The notes under the pieces: generated by a model
Seen by the model: only the letters and a program-made list of their open reading frames with translations
Database searches by the model: none
What the model was told of the DNA's origin: nothing
Translations under genes and position numbers: made by a program
DNA from: DASRIA01 sp963816975
GTDB taxonomy: Bacteria; Actinomycetota; Thermoleophilia; Solirubrobacterales; JBBDJG01
DNA length: 64,000 nucleotides
Assembly (NCBI GenBank): GCA_963816975.1
Contig: CAWFMD010000006.1
Location: 434,001 to 498,000, forward strand
Reading direction: 5' to 3'
Part shown: positions 52,901 through 61,912 of the stretch, in pieces
Layout: the number at the start of each line of letters is the position of its first letter
How positions within the stretch are numbered: position 1 is the stretch's first letter

Positions 52901-54488
52901 GTTCCTCGCCGACGTCGACGAGCCCCTGCCCAAGCTGCTGCGCCGCTACGCACGCACGCACGGGCCGTTCACGACGGCCGAGATCGCGGAGCGCTACGCA
53001 CTCGACCCGCAGCGCGCGACCGAGGCGCTGAGGGCACTGGAGCGCGCCGACGAGCTGGTGCGCGGCGAGATCCGCCCGAGCACCGATGCGCGCGGTGGGC
53101 GCGAGCGCGAGTGGTGCGACCCCGACGTGCTGCGCCGTCTGCGGCGCGCCAGCCTCGCGACGCTGCGCAGGGAGATCGAGCCGACCGACCAGGCGACGCT
53201 CGCGCGCTTCGCCGTTTCATGGCACGGGATCGACAGATACAAGAATGACCGACCGGCGGTAAGCCGCCGGTCGGGTTTACCGCAGGCCGACCGCGATGAA
53301 CCTCGGATGCCGCTCGACGCCGGGCCGGATCGGCTGCGTGAGGTGCTCGCGCCGCTGCAGGCGCTGGCGCTGACCCCGGAGACGTGGGAACGCGATGTGC
53401 TGCCCCGCCGGCTCGGCAGCTACGACCGCGCGTGGCTCGACCGGCTGTGCGCGGCGGGCGAGGTCGTGTGGAGCGGCGCCGGCAGCGGCTCGGGACGGGG
53501 CGGGCGCGTGGCGCTCTACTTCCGCGAGGACGCCCCGTTCCTCGGCCCTGCTCAGGAGCCATCGGAGCACGGGCCTCCCGGTCGCGCCCATGACACGCTG
53601 CGGGGGCGGCTCGCGACAGGCGCGGCATTCTGGTCGGACCTGCTCGTCGACCTCGATGTCTCGCCGGTGGAGCTGCGCGATGCGCTGTGGGATCTGGTCT
53701 GGGCCGGCGAGGTCACGAATGATGCGTTCGCGCCGCTGCGCGCGCGGCGCCTGTCGCTCGCCCCCCCTGTGCACCAGAGCGGACGGCGCCGGCGGTTCGG
53801 GTCGCGGCGCAGCGGCTCGCAGCCTCAGCTCCAGGGCCGCTGGAGCCTGGCCCGCAACCTGTTCGAGCCCCGGCCGTCAGAGCGGGAGCGCGCGCAGGCG
53901 CGCGCCGAGCTGCTGCTCGAGCGCCACGGCCTCGTGGCGCGCGAAACCGTGGCCGGCGAGAAGGTGCCGGGTGGCTTCGCGAGCGTGTACGCGGAGCTGT
54001 CGGCGCTCGAGACGCTCGGCACGGCGCGCCGCGGCTACTTCGTCGAGGGCCTCGGCGGCGCGCAGTTCGCGCTGTCGGCCGCGGTCGAGCGCCTGCGCAC
54101 GCACCGCGACTCGGCGAGCGGCGCCGTCGTGCTGGCCGCGCAGGACCCCGCGAACGTGTACGGCGCTGCGCTGCCGTGGCCGCGGCGCGCGGAGCAGGCG
54201 CGGCGACCGGCGCGCGTGCCGGGCGCCTACGTGGTGCTGCTCGAGGGCCGCGCGGCTCTATATGTAGAGGCGGGCGGTCGTGGGCTGGTGTCGCTGGCCG
54301 ACCACGCGGACGAGTGGCTGCCCACGGCACTCGACGCGCTCGCGGAGTTCGTGCGGTCCGGTGGCCCACTGCGCCGCCTCGCGGTCGAGCGCTGGGACGG
54401 CGAGCCGGTGCTCGGGTCGCCCGTCGAGGCGCTGCTGGTCGAGCGCGGCTTTCGCGCGGGCCCGCGCCGCCTGACGCTGACGGCGTGA
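49938..54488 (+). CDS. lhr: Lhr-family ATP-dependent DNA helicase (large form)
   Basis: 1516-residue superfamily 2 helicase of the large helicase-related type. Motifs: Q-motif region PTPPQVEGWPPI, motif I SAPTGSGKTLSAF, motif II IVDEIHAVAASKRGSHLSL, then VFVNNRRLAERLALRL, SSLELGIDMGAVDLVVQIES and RGLQRVGRAGHTLSQV. A winged-helix and the long Lhr C-terminal region follow. Known Lhr proteins translocate 3' to 5' and act in DNA repair. The ATG at 49938 begins the conserved part. A perfect palindrome sits in frame near residue 1108, adding about 25 residues not expected there. Base composition is like its neighbours. Confidence 0.93.
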   Translation: MSAALTHFSPSVREWFERAFGEPTPPQVEGWPPIARGESTLISAPTGSGKTLSAFLWAIDRLIEEKGRSSAAGQAGSLQDEEERTSVIYISPLKALGYDIERNLQVPLSAIPGAERIRVGIRTGDTPQKERARMLRHPPDILITTPESLYLMLTSRAREVLRAVQFVIVDEIHAVAASKRGSHLSLTLERLEELVRANGRARPLQRIGLSATQRPIEEIGRFLGGVEQPSGEPRPVTIVEAQADKPLDLQVVVPVADLRDPETDPMADPSDPALAVTGDSASRRSIWPSIYPRVLEMVRAHSSTIVFVNNRRLAERLALRLNDLADEQIARSHHGSLSREARTEIEDELKSGRLTCLVATSSLELGIDMGAVDLVVQIESPKSVARGLQRVGRAGHTLSQVSKGRLFPKFRADLVECAVVTKLMRERAIEATVIPRLPLDVLAQHVVAMVAGEDWSVDDVLRVVTSAYPYRDLSAAQLENVLDMLDGRYPSEEFAELRPRLVWDRIEGTLRARRGSLKLAVTNAGTIPDRGLYGVHLPDGRRVGELDEEMVYEARVGQAFRLGSTTWRIEDITRDRVIVTPAPEVPGAIPFWKGDGIGRTFELGSAVGAFQREVSEMSLRPALELLRGDYHLDEFAADNVYRYLSEQREATRVVPSDRTIVIERFRDEIGDWRLCVLTPFGGRVHAAWAMAVSARLRAERELDPDAIWSDDGVILHLPDADDPPPADLALLDAEEVEELITAELGNTALFGSRFREAAARSLLIPRRMPNQRTPLWQQRLKAQGLLQVARRFGEFPVVLETYRECLQDWLDLPSLKTLLERLERRDLALVEVETPTASPFAQSLLFDYIATYMYEGDTPRAEQRAAALALDRDLLRELLGSEELRELIDPDALAMVEEQLQRLDPARAAGDADQLHDVLRTLGDLSDAELQARVVPGIDAQRPAARLVSERRAVKIRLAGEQRWIDAGDAGMYRDALGAVPPAGLPAQFLADVDEPLPKLLRRYARTHGPFTTAEIAERYALDPQRATEALRALERADELVRGEIRPSTDARGGREREWCDPDVLRRLRRASLATLRREIEPTDQATLARFAVSWHGIDRYKNDRPAVSRRSGLPQADRDEPRMPLDAGPDRLREVLAPLQALALTPETWERDVLPRRLGSYDRAWLDRLCAAGEVVWSGAGSGSGRGGRVALYFREDAPFLGPAQEPSEHGPPGRAHDTLRGRLATGAAFWSDLLVDLDVSPVELRDALWDLVWAGEVTNDAFAPLRARRLSLAPPVHQSGRRRRFGSRRSGSQPQLQGRWSLARNLFEPRPSERERAQARAELLLERHGLVARETVAGEKVPGGFASVYAELSALETLGTARRGYFVEGLGGAQFALSAAVERLRTHRDSASGAVVLAAQDPANVYGAALPWPRRAEQARRPARVPGAYVVLLEGRAALYVEAGGRGLVSLADHADEWLPTALDALAEFVRSGGPLRRLAVERWDGEPVLGSPVEALLVERGFRAGPRRLTLTA
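53249..53274. repeat. Perfect 11-base inverted repeat inside lhr
   Basis: CCGACCGGCGG (53249-53259), TAAG, CCGCCGGTCGG (53264-53274), then GTTTAC. The hairpin looks like a terminator or a small palindromic insertion, yet the lhr frame reads through it. It codes for NDRPAVSRRSGL in a region where family members have no such residues. Confidence 0.75.
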
Positions 54489-54604
54489 GCAGCGCCGTTG
54501 GTGCCGGGAAAGGTGGCGAGTGCGGGGGCCGCCAGGCCGAGCGTGGCCACCATCACCCCCAAGGTTCGCAGGCGTGGATCAGTCAGGTATCCGCCCTTCC
54601 GCAC
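54489..54604 (-). pseudogene. Remnant of a secreted FPGTNG-type (TolB/PD40-like) beta-propeller gene
   Basis: The minus strand from the GTG at 54604 reads a signal peptide (RTLGVMVATLGLAAPALA) followed by TFPGTNG, the usual mature start of secreted TolB-like propellers in this group of actinobacteria. Homology ends at the lhr stop (54488), where the frame runs into the antisense of lhr. So only about 37 codons remain; the rest is missing. It lies alone between lhr and the phosphatase gene. Confidence 0.55.
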
Positions 54605-54638
54605 CGGTGACACTACTAGCGGGCCGGCACTCAGTTGT

Positions 54639-55493
54639 CTAATCGGCGAGCGGCCGGCCGGCGGCCAGCGCGCGCACCAGCGTTTCCAGGTGCTCGGGCG
54701 AGCGCGCGGCCACCATGCGGTAGCGCGCATCGAGATCGAGCGGCGCCTCGATGCCGCCATGCTTGAGGAAGTCGACGAACGCGCCCGCCTCGCGCGCGAT
54801 CAGCTGCCCCGCGGCCGCGTCCACCGACCGGCACGTGTCCGTGGTCAGCATGCCGTCGAACCGGGCGGCCGCCACATAACAGAGCGACACGGCGATCGTC
54901 CCGATCACGCGCAGGCGAAACACGTGATCCTCGAGCTGCGCGGCCACGGGCGCGATCCACTCCGGGCGCGCGGACTCGAAGCCCACCACCTCCAGCCGCT
55001 CGCCCCCGGCCTCGGTGTCGAGCACGTCGCCGTTCAGGGTGGCGCCGCGGTCGCGCGTGGCCGCGAACTCCTCGCCCGTGCCGAAGTCGTGCACGTACCC
55101 GAACTCGACGTCCTCCATGGTGGGACCGGAGGCGACCGCGATGCTCAGGGAGTACGTCGGAATCAGCCGCTTCGCGTTCAGCGAGCCGTCGATCGGGTCG
55201 ATCACGACCCGCACGTCGCTCGCGCCGTCCCCGAAGGTGACCCTGCCGCGCTCCTCGGAGATCGCCGTGAAGTCATGGCCCTGCGCGTGCAGCGCGTCGA
55301 GCTCCGCGAACACGATGTCCTCGGCGGCGGTGTCGATCACCAGCGTCCGGTCGCCACCGGCGCCGCGCGTGTCGCCGCCCTCGCGGTCGGCCGTCGCGGG
55401 ATGAGCGCTGAACATCGCCCGCAGGCCTTCCGCGGCGCGCCGGCAGAGCCCGATCCAGTCCGCAGCGAGCGCTTTTTCCTTGGGAGGAGGCAC
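54639..55493 (-). CDS. Inositol monophosphatase/fructose-bisphosphatase-family enzyme
   Basis: 284 residues with the Mg-dependent phosphatase motifs: FTAISEERGR (metal Glu), VVIDPIDGSLNAKR (DPxDGS loop) and CRSVDAAAGQLIAREAGA, the analogue of WDxAAG. The family includes inositol-1-phosphatase, FBPase and PAP phosphatase; the exact substrate is open. With sulfotransferases nearby, PAP removal is one option, but this is speculation. GTG at 55493 with no clear ribosome site. A TATAG-like box lies about ten bases upstream, hinting at a nearly leaderless transcript. Confidence 0.87.
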   Translation of the reverse strand: MPPPKEKALAADWIGLCRRAAEGLRAMFSAHPATADREGGDTRGAGGDRTLVIDTAAEDIVFAELDALHAQGHDFTAISEERGRVTFGDGASDVRVVIDPIDGSLNAKRLIPTYSLSIAVASGPTMEDVEFGYVHDFGTGEEFAATRDRGATLNGDVLDTEAGGERLEVVGFESARPEWIAPVAAQLEDHVFRLRVIGTIAVSLCYVAAARFDGMLTTDTCRSVDAAAGQLIAREAGAFVDFLKHGGIEAPLDLDARYRMVAARSPEHLETLVRALAAGRPLAD

Positions 55494-55572
55494 GGCGCCG
55501 CACTATAGAACGCCGATTGTGCGGCAAGCCGCCCTATCGGGTCGGCGTAACGCGGGGTTACCATCAGTGCGG

Positions 55573-58500
55573 ATGGCGGAACGGTTGCTCGAGGGCCTGA
55601 ACGACGCGCAGCGCGAGGCGGTCACGCATCCGGGCGGCCCGTTGCTCGTGCTGGCCGGGGCGGGCACCGGCAAGACGCGCGTGATCACGCGCCGCATCGC
55701 CTGGCTGGCGGATCAGGGCATCCCGCCCGAGCACGTGCTGGCGCTCACGTTCTCGACGAAGGCAGCGGAAGAGATGCGCTCCCGCACCGAGGAGCTGCTC
55801 GAGAATCCATACGAGGAGCTTGTCTGCACGACCTTCCATTCGTTCTGCGTCCGCCTGCTGCAGGAGGAGGCGCTGGAGGCGGGCTTCGACCCGTTCGTCC
55901 ACGCGGCCACTCCCGCCGACCGGCTTGCGCTGCTGATGGAACGCCTCGACAGCCTGGACGTCCGCCACCACGACCTGCGCGGAAATCCCGCGCCCTTCCT
56001 GGCGAAGCTGATCGAGCGCGTCGACCGGCTGAAGGACGAGATGGTGAGCGCATCCGAGTACCTCGCCTGGGCGCAGTCCCTGGCCTCGAGCGACGACGAG
56101 GCGGTGCGCGACTCCAGTTTGCGGGAGGCAGAGTTCGCCCGCCTCTACGCGGAGCACGACCGGCTGCTCGACGAGACCGGGGCGATGGACTTCGGCGAGA
56201 TGATCGTGCGTGCGATCCGGCTGCTGGAGGAGCGACCGGCCGCACGCCGGCGGGTGTCCGAACGCTACCGCGCAGTGCTCGTAGACGAGTACCAGGACAC
56301 CAACTACGCGCAGCAGGAGCTGCTGCGGCTGCTCGTCGCGGACCACCGCAACGTGGTCGTGGTGGGCGACGACGACCAGTCGATCTACCGGTTCCGCGGG
56401 GCGTCGCGCAAGAACATCGTCGACTTCCAGCAGACGTTCCCGGACGCGCGGGTGCTCACGCTCGAGACCAACTACCGCTCGCACCGGCTGATCCTCGATG
56501 CCGCCCACGCCGTGGTCGAGCCGAACGAGCACCGGCTGCCCAAGAAGCTGCGCTCATCACGCAGCCGCACGGCCGTGGGGCTCGATCCCGTGTCGTTTTG
56601 GCGCTGTGAGAACGAGCGTGCCCAGGCCCAGGCCGTGGCGGCCGAGATCGAGCGGCTGGTAGCCGACGGGATCGACCTCGCCGAGACCGCCGTGCTGGTG
56701 CGCTCCGTGCGCAACGAGGGACAGTTGATGGCCACGGCGCTGGAGGAGCGCGGCATCCCGTACCGGCTCGTGGGCGGCGCCGGGTTCTTCGAGCGCTCGG
56801 AGGTCCGCGACCTGCTCGCCTGGCTGCGCCTCCTGGCCGACCCCCAGGACTCCCGCGCCGTCGTGCGCGCGCTGATGCGCCCGCCGGTCGAGCTGGGTCC
56901 GGTCGACCTCGCCCGCTGCACCACGATCGCGCGGCGGCGCAAGACGGACATGATCACCGGGCTGCGTGCCGCGCTCGAGTCACCCGACGTCCCGCCCGAG
57001 GGCCGCACCCGCATCGAAAGCTTCCTGAAGCTGCACGGCAGCGCCTGCCGCGCCTTCGACGAGATGCGCCCGGACCTGTTCGTGCACCGTCTGATCGAGC
57101 GGATCGGGCTGCGCAAGCAACACCTGTTCAACACCAGCTCGGAGTCGCTCGAGCGGCTGGTGAACATCGCCAAGTTCGCCGACCTCGCCGCCGCCTGGGT
57201 GCGCCACCGGCCGGGGCGCACGTCGCGTGACTTCGCCGAATACGTGAACGCCGTCTCGGCCGCGGGGCTGCGCGAGGAGGACGCGGTCGTGCACGGGCAC
57301 CCGCACGCCGTGAAGGTGATGACGATGCACGGCGCCAAGGGCCTCGAGTTCGACTGCGTGTACGTGCTGGGCACGCAGCAGAGCCGCATGCCCGGGCGGC
57401 GCCGCTCGAGCGAGCTGGTGCCGGACGCGCTGCTCAAGGAAGAGCTGCCCGGGACCAGCACGGAGGCCCATGTCGCGGAGATGCGGCGCCTGCTGTACGT
57501 GGCGATGACCCGTGCCCGCAGGCGGCTCGTGCTCTCGTGGCCGCGAGTGGCGGGCGGCGGCGACCAGACCGACCAGAAACCGTCTCCCTTCTACGAGGAG
57601 GCACGGGCCGCGATCGGCGCGGCCGAGGAGGAGCGCAACGAAGAGCTGCTGGGGATCCACGAGGACCTGTATGCCGCGTTCAGGATGCTCCGCGACGAGG
57701 TGATGGGCGGCGTCGCCCAGGTCGGCGCGCGCATGGGCGAGATGCGCCTCGACGCGCACCTCGACGCGGCGGCTGCGATTGCGCGCTACATGGAGCTGCT
57801 GAAGCTCGCCTCGCTGGTCGAGCGCCACCCGCGTCCCGAGGAGCTGCCCGCGGCGATCGCCGAGATCAACTCGCTGGTCACCCAGACCGCCAGCGCGGAG
57901 CAGCGCCAGCTCTATCAGGACTCGAACCTCGACGAGCTGCTGCTCGAGACCGAGCGCGAGAACCTGCGCCGGCGCAAGATCGTGGACGATCAGTCCGACG
58001 TGTCGCTGGAGGCCTACCTGCCGATCCGGGGCGGCGGGCTGATGCTGTCGGCGACGGACATCGACGTTTACCGGACGTGTCCACTCAAGTACAAGTTCGC
58101 CCGCGTCTACAACATCCCGAAGGAGCAGACCCTGCCGCAGCGCTTCGGGATCCTCGTGCACCAGGTGCTGGAGCGCTACCACTCACAGCTCGCCAACGAG
58201 CAGGTGATCGCGGGGACGGAGGCGATCCGCGAGCCGACCCCCGACAAGCTGATGACGCTGTTCGAGACGGGCTGGCAGCGGCACGGGTTCAGCGACTCCA
58301 ACGAGGAGCGCCAGCTGCACGAGAAGGCGGTCACCGCGCTGACGCGCTACCACGAGCGCTTCGCGGGAGACCAGGGCTCACCGGTGTGGTTCGAGCGCAG
58401 CTTCTCGTTTCGCATCGGCCCCCATCTGCTGCGCGGCCGCGTCGACCGCGTGGACCGGCACCCGGACGGCTCCTACGAGCTGATCGACTACAAGACGGGG

Positions 58501-58785
58501 CGCGCCCGCACGCCGTCGCAGCTGAAGGACGACGTCCAGCTCTCGCTGTATCAGATCGGCGCGCGCGAGTCGTGGAAGCTGGACACCTCCCGCCAGAGTT
58601 ACTACTACGTGCTGGACGACGAGCGTGTCCCGCTGGAGCCCTCGCAGGAGGACGTGATCCGCATCACCGACACCGCCACCGAGGTGGCGACGGGCATCCT
58701 CAACCAGGAGTTCGAGCCGCAGCCGTCGTTCGGCGCCTGCTCGATCTGCGACTTCCAGCTGATCTGCCCGGCCGCGGAACGGTAG
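55573..58785 (+). CDS. UvrD-like helicase with C-terminal RecB/AdnB-type Fe-S nuclease
   Basis: 1070 residues. Superfamily 1A helicase motifs: LAGAGTGKTRVITRRI, VDEYQDTNYAQQ, VGDDDQSIYRFRGAS, ETNYRSH, MTMHGAKGLEFDCVYV and YVAMTRARRRLVLSW. The C-terminal part is a PD-(D/E)XK nuclease with RGRVDRVDRH and YELIDYKTGRARTP. Four Cys (one in RTCPLKYKF, three in ACSICDFQLICP) frame the domain, as in Fe-S nucleases of the AdnB/AddB group. The length fits AdnB of actinobacteria. No AdnA-like partner is next to it. ATG at 55573 is preferred over the GTG two codons upstream. Confidence 0.9.
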   Translation: MAERLLEGLNDAQREAVTHPGGPLLVLAGAGTGKTRVITRRIAWLADQGIPPEHVLALTFSTKAAEEMRSRTEELLENPYEELVCTTFHSFCVRLLQEEALEAGFDPFVHAATPADRLALLMERLDSLDVRHHDLRGNPAPFLAKLIERVDRLKDEMVSASEYLAWAQSLASSDDEAVRDSSLREAEFARLYAEHDRLLDETGAMDFGEMIVRAIRLLEERPAARRRVSERYRAVLVDEYQDTNYAQQELLRLLVADHRNVVVVGDDDQSIYRFRGASRKNIVDFQQTFPDARVLTLETNYRSHRLILDAAHAVVEPNEHRLPKKLRSSRSRTAVGLDPVSFWRCENERAQAQAVAAEIERLVADGIDLAETAVLVRSVRNEGQLMATALEERGIPYRLVGGAGFFERSEVRDLLAWLRLLADPQDSRAVVRALMRPPVELGPVDLARCTTIARRRKTDMITGLRAALESPDVPPEGRTRIESFLKLHGSACRAFDEMRPDLFVHRLIERIGLRKQHLFNTSSESLERLVNIAKFADLAAAWVRHRPGRTSRDFAEYVNAVSAAGLREEDAVVHGHPHAVKVMTMHGAKGLEFDCVYVLGTQQSRMPGRRRSSELVPDALLKEELPGTSTEAHVAEMRRLLYVAMTRARRRLVLSWPRVAGGGDQTDQKPSPFYEEARAAIGAAEEERNEELLGIHEDLYAAFRMLRDEVMGGVAQVGARMGEMRLDAHLDAAAAIARYMELLKLASLVERHPRPEELPAAIAEINSLVTQTASAEQRQLYQDSNLDELLLETERENLRRRKIVDDQSDVSLEAYLPIRGGGLMLSATDIDVYRTCPLKYKFARVYNIPKEQTLPQRFGILVHQVLERYHSQLANEQVIAGTEAIREPTPDKLMTLFETGWQRHGFSDSNEERQLHEKAVTALTRYHERFAGDQGSPVWFERSFSFRIGPHLLRGRVDRVDRHPDGSYELIDYKTGRARTPSQLKDDVQLSLYQIGARESWKLDTSRQSYYYVLDDERVPLEPSQEDVIRITDTATEVATGILNQEFEPQPSFGACSICDFQLICPAAER

Positions 58786-58802
58786 CCCGTCCGAGGACCT
58801 GC

Positions 58803-59666
58803 CTAGCGCTCGTCGCCCTGCTCCTTGAGGAAGCGCTCGAACTCACGCGCGATCGAGTCGCCCGACGGGAGGTTGCGGAAGGAGATGTCGTCGTCGTCCA
58901 TCTGGCGCTCCAGCCGCTCCACGAGCATGCGGACCTCGGGCTCGCTCGCGACCGCCTCGTCGAGCCGGCGCTCGTAGTCCACCGCGGCCTCCTCGAGGTC
59001 GGTCATGTCGATCGACACCTCGAGCAGGTCCTGCACGCGGTCGAGCAGCGCCAGCGTCGCCTTGGGGCTCGGCACCGTGGCGACGTAATGGGGGACCGGG
59101 GCCCACAGGCTCGCGGCCAGCAGGCCGGCCTTGGTGGCCGCGTCCTGCACGACGCCGACGATGCCCGTCGGACCCTCGTAGCGCGTCGCCGTGAAGCCGA
59201 GGCGCTCGGACAGCTTCGCGTCGGCCGCGATTCCCGTGATCTGCACCGGGCGGGTGTGCGGCACGTCGGCAAGCAGCGCGCCCAGCGACACGACCATCTC
59301 CACGTCGAGTGCGCGCGCGACCTCGACGACGGTCGCCGAGAACGTCTTCCAGCGCAGGTTCGGCTCGGCGCCCGTGAGGAAGACCACGTCGCGCTTGCCC
59401 TCGGCCGGGCGGGCACTCGACAGCTCCAGCTCGGGCCACTCGATCACCCGGGTGACGCCCTCCGTCAGTTTCACCGTCGGTCGCGTCACCTGGAAGTCGA
59501 AGAACTCCTCGGGGTCGATCGCGCCGAAGCGCTCGGCGCTCCACCGCGACGCCATGAATCCCAGGGCTGTCGTCGCGGACTCGGCCGCGTCATTCCAGCC
59601 CTTGAAGGAGCACACGAGCGCGGGCCTGCGCAACTTCGGCCGACTCTCCCAGTGCACGGTCTCCAT
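58803..59666 (-). CDS. PAC2-family protein
   Basis: 287 residues. It opens RRPALVCSFKGWNDAAESAT, the PAC2 signature (G-W-x-D/N-A-G-like), then VVFLTGAEPNLRWKTF, VVSLGALLADVPHTRP (active-site-like GA region) and a helical acidic C-terminus with VEVRMLVERL-like character. PAC2 proteins are relatives of archaeal and eukaryotic proteasome assembly chaperones and are common in actinobacteria. Its exact role in bacteria is not settled. ATG at 59666. Convergent with the helicase-nuclease, 17 bases between stops. Confidence 0.9.
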   Translation of the reverse strand: METVHWESRPKLRRPALVCSFKGWNDAAESATTALGFMASRWSAERFGAIDPEEFFDFQVTRPTVKLTEGVTRVIEWPELELSSARPAEGKRDVVFLTGAEPNLRWKTFSATVVEVARALDVEMVVSLGALLADVPHTRPVQITGIAADAKLSERLGFTATRYEGPTGIVGVVQDAATKAGLLAASLWAPVPHYVATVPSPKATLALLDRVQDLLEVSIDMTDLEEAAVDYERRLDEAVASEPEVRMLVERLERQMDDDDISFRNLPSGDSIAREFERFLKEQGDER

Positions 59667-59773
59667 GCACGAAACCTAGCCGATCGCCAAGGTGCGACTT
59701 CCAGGCTTGACTTCCGGTGACGCCGGGTAGGACAAGGAGCGCGTCGTAGTCAACTCGATGGAGGGGGAGGATC

Positions 59774-61840
59774 TTGCCTGCACACAGGGCCCGCGGCCTG
59801 CTTGCACTGTTCACGACGATTGCGGCCATGGCCGCCGCGCTGCCCGCGCACGCGCAGACTGCCCCGGTCGGCTGCGACCCGCTGGACCCGGCCGTCTGCC
59901 TGCAGCCCTGGCCCAACGACCAGTTCACGGTCCCGGATGCCGGCACGGACACGGGCCGCCGGCTCGACCTCAACCTCCTGGCGATGCCGCGCAACGTCGC
60001 CGGCAACCCGATCCGGCCGGACGATTGGAACCGCAACGACGGCTTCAGCCCGGGCCAGCTGATCACCACGAGGGTGCCCGGCCTGGACAACGCGACGGCG
60101 TTCGACAACACCGGGGCGGTGCCGATCACCGACATGGCCCAGTCGTTTCGGGCGAACCAACCCGTGGTGGTGATCAACGCCGCCACCCGGCAGCGCCACC
60201 TGATCTGGGCCGAGCTGGACTCGAACCCCGCCAACCCGGACGACGTCAACCTGATCATCCGCCCGGGGGTCAACTTCCAGGAGGGCGCACGCTACGTCGT
60301 GGCGCTGAGGCGGCTGCGCGATGCGCAGGGCACGCTCATCCAGGCTCAGCTCCCGTTCCGCACCTACCGCGACGACATCCCCAGCGCGGACCCGGCCGTC
60401 GAGGCGCGCCGGCCGCACATGGAATCTCTGTTCACCACGCTCGAGCAGGCGGGAATCGACCGCGACGACCTCTACCTCGCGTGGGACTTCACGGTGGCCA
60501 GCAAACGCAACCTCAGCGAGCGGGCCCTGTCGATCCGCGACGACGCCTTCGCGCAGCTCGGTGACACGAACCTCCGCAACCTCCATGTCGAGGGCACCGC
60601 TCCCGTGTTCACCGTCAGCTCCGTGACCGACTACACGGCCGCGCAGGACGACAGGATCGCGCGCCGGGTCGAGGGCACGATCGCGGTTCCCTGCTACCTG
60701 AACGCGCCCGGCTGCCCGCCGGGCTCGCGATTCGCGTATGCGCCGGGGGCGTCGGTTCCGCAGCGCATCCCGGGCAACACGCAGCTAGCCAACTTCGTGT
60801 GCCTGGTCCCGCGCGTCGCGGTGGACGGAGCGGAGGTGGTCCAGGCGCGCGCGTCGCTGTACGGTCACGGTCTGCTCGGCAGCGCGTCGGAGATCACCGC
60901 CGGGAACATCAAGTCGATGGCCAACGAGCACAACTTCGTGTTCTGCGCGACCGACTGGTCCGGCATGTCCACCCAGGACCTGCCGAACATCGGCACGATC
61001 CTGGGCGACCTCTCGAACTTCGGGTCGCTGCCCGACAGGGCGCAGCAGAGCTTCGTGAACTTCATGTACCTGGGGCGGGCGATGATCCACCCGCAGGGGT
61101 TCAGCACAGACGCCGCGTTCCGGTTCACGAAGGGCAGCGCCACCACCTCGGTGCTCGACACGCGGCGCCTGTTCTACGACGGCAACAGCCAGGGCGGGAT
61201 CATGGGCGGCGCGCTGACCGCGCTCGCGCCAGACTTCAACCGGGCCGTGCTGGGCGTGCCGGGAATGAACTACTCGACCCTCCTGCGTCGCAGCGTCGAC
61301 TTCGACCAGTACGCGCAGGTGCTCTACGCGAACTACCCGAACGAGCTGGAGCGGCCACTGATCCTGTCGCTGATCCAGAATCTCTGGGACCGCGGCGAGG
61401 CGAACGGCTACGCCCACCACATGACGCGCGATCCCTACGCGAACACCACGCCGCACACGGTCGTGATGCACGCGGCGTTCGGCGACCACCAGGTTGCCAA
61501 CGTGACCGCCGAGGTCGAGGCCCGCACGATCAAGGCGGGAGTCCGGCTGCCCGCCCTCGATCCGGGGCGCCACAGCGACGTGAACCCGTTCTACCGCGCC
61601 TGGAAGTTCAAGACCTACCCGTACGCCGCCTCGGCCCTCGTGTACTGGGACAGCGGCTCGCCCACTCCGCCGACCGGCAACGTCCCCCCGCGGGCGGGGG
61701 CCGATCCGCACAGCCACCCGCGCAGCTCGGCCGCTGCGCGACTCCAGAAGGCCGAGTTCCTGAAGCTCGGGGGCCGGGTCGTGGACGTGTGCGCCGCTCA
61801 GCCCTGCTACGCGAACGGCTACGCGGGCACCGGCCAGTAG
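59774..61840 (+). CDS. Secreted alpha/beta-hydrolase-like protein
   Basis: 688 residues. TTG start at 59774 follows a strong GGGGGAGG site and opens a signal peptide (ARGLLALFTTIAAMAAALPA, cut after AHAQ). The N-terminal 250 residues look like the domain seen in bacterial virulence-factor-type lipases (PWPNDQFTVPDAGTDTGRRL). The catalytic region has a nucleophile elbow FYDGNSQGGIMGG (GxSxG-like) and a late VVMHAAFGDHQVANVTAE with the probable His. It should act outside the cell on an ester. Substrate unknown. Confidence 0.78.
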   Translation: MPAHRARGLLALFTTIAAMAAALPAHAQTAPVGCDPLDPAVCLQPWPNDQFTVPDAGTDTGRRLDLNLLAMPRNVAGNPIRPDDWNRNDGFSPGQLITTRVPGLDNATAFDNTGAVPITDMAQSFRANQPVVVINAATRQRHLIWAELDSNPANPDDVNLIIRPGVNFQEGARYVVALRRLRDAQGTLIQAQLPFRTYRDDIPSADPAVEARRPHMESLFTTLEQAGIDRDDLYLAWDFTVASKRNLSERALSIRDDAFAQLGDTNLRNLHVEGTAPVFTVSSVTDYTAAQDDRIARRVEGTIAVPCYLNAPGCPPGSRFAYAPGASVPQRIPGNTQLANFVCLVPRVAVDGAEVVQARASLYGHGLLGSASEITAGNIKSMANEHNFVFCATDWSGMSTQDLPNIGTILGDLSNFGSLPDRAQQSFVNFMYLGRAMIHPQGFSTDAAFRFTKGSATTSVLDTRRLFYDGNSQGGIMGGALTALAPDFNRAVLGVPGMNYSTLLRRSVDFDQYAQVLYANYPNELERPLILSLIQNLWDRGEANGYAHHMTRDPYANTTPHTVVMHAAFGDHQVANVTAEVEARTIKAGVRLPALDPGRHSDVNPFYRAWKFKTYPYAASALVYWDSGSPTPPTGNVPPRAGADPHSHPRSSAAARLQKAEFLKLGGRVVDVCAAQPCYANGYAGTGQ

Positions 61841-61912
61841 AGGTCCGGCCCCACCCGCCGTCGGGGTCCTGCCGGGATCGAGCCGGCGGGCGATCCCGCC
61901 GATAGGGGACCG

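Noticed and set aside
55549..55563. Short hairpin GTAAC/GTTAC before the helicase-nuclease as an operator
   Set aside because: Five-base arms with no second copy; too weak to call.
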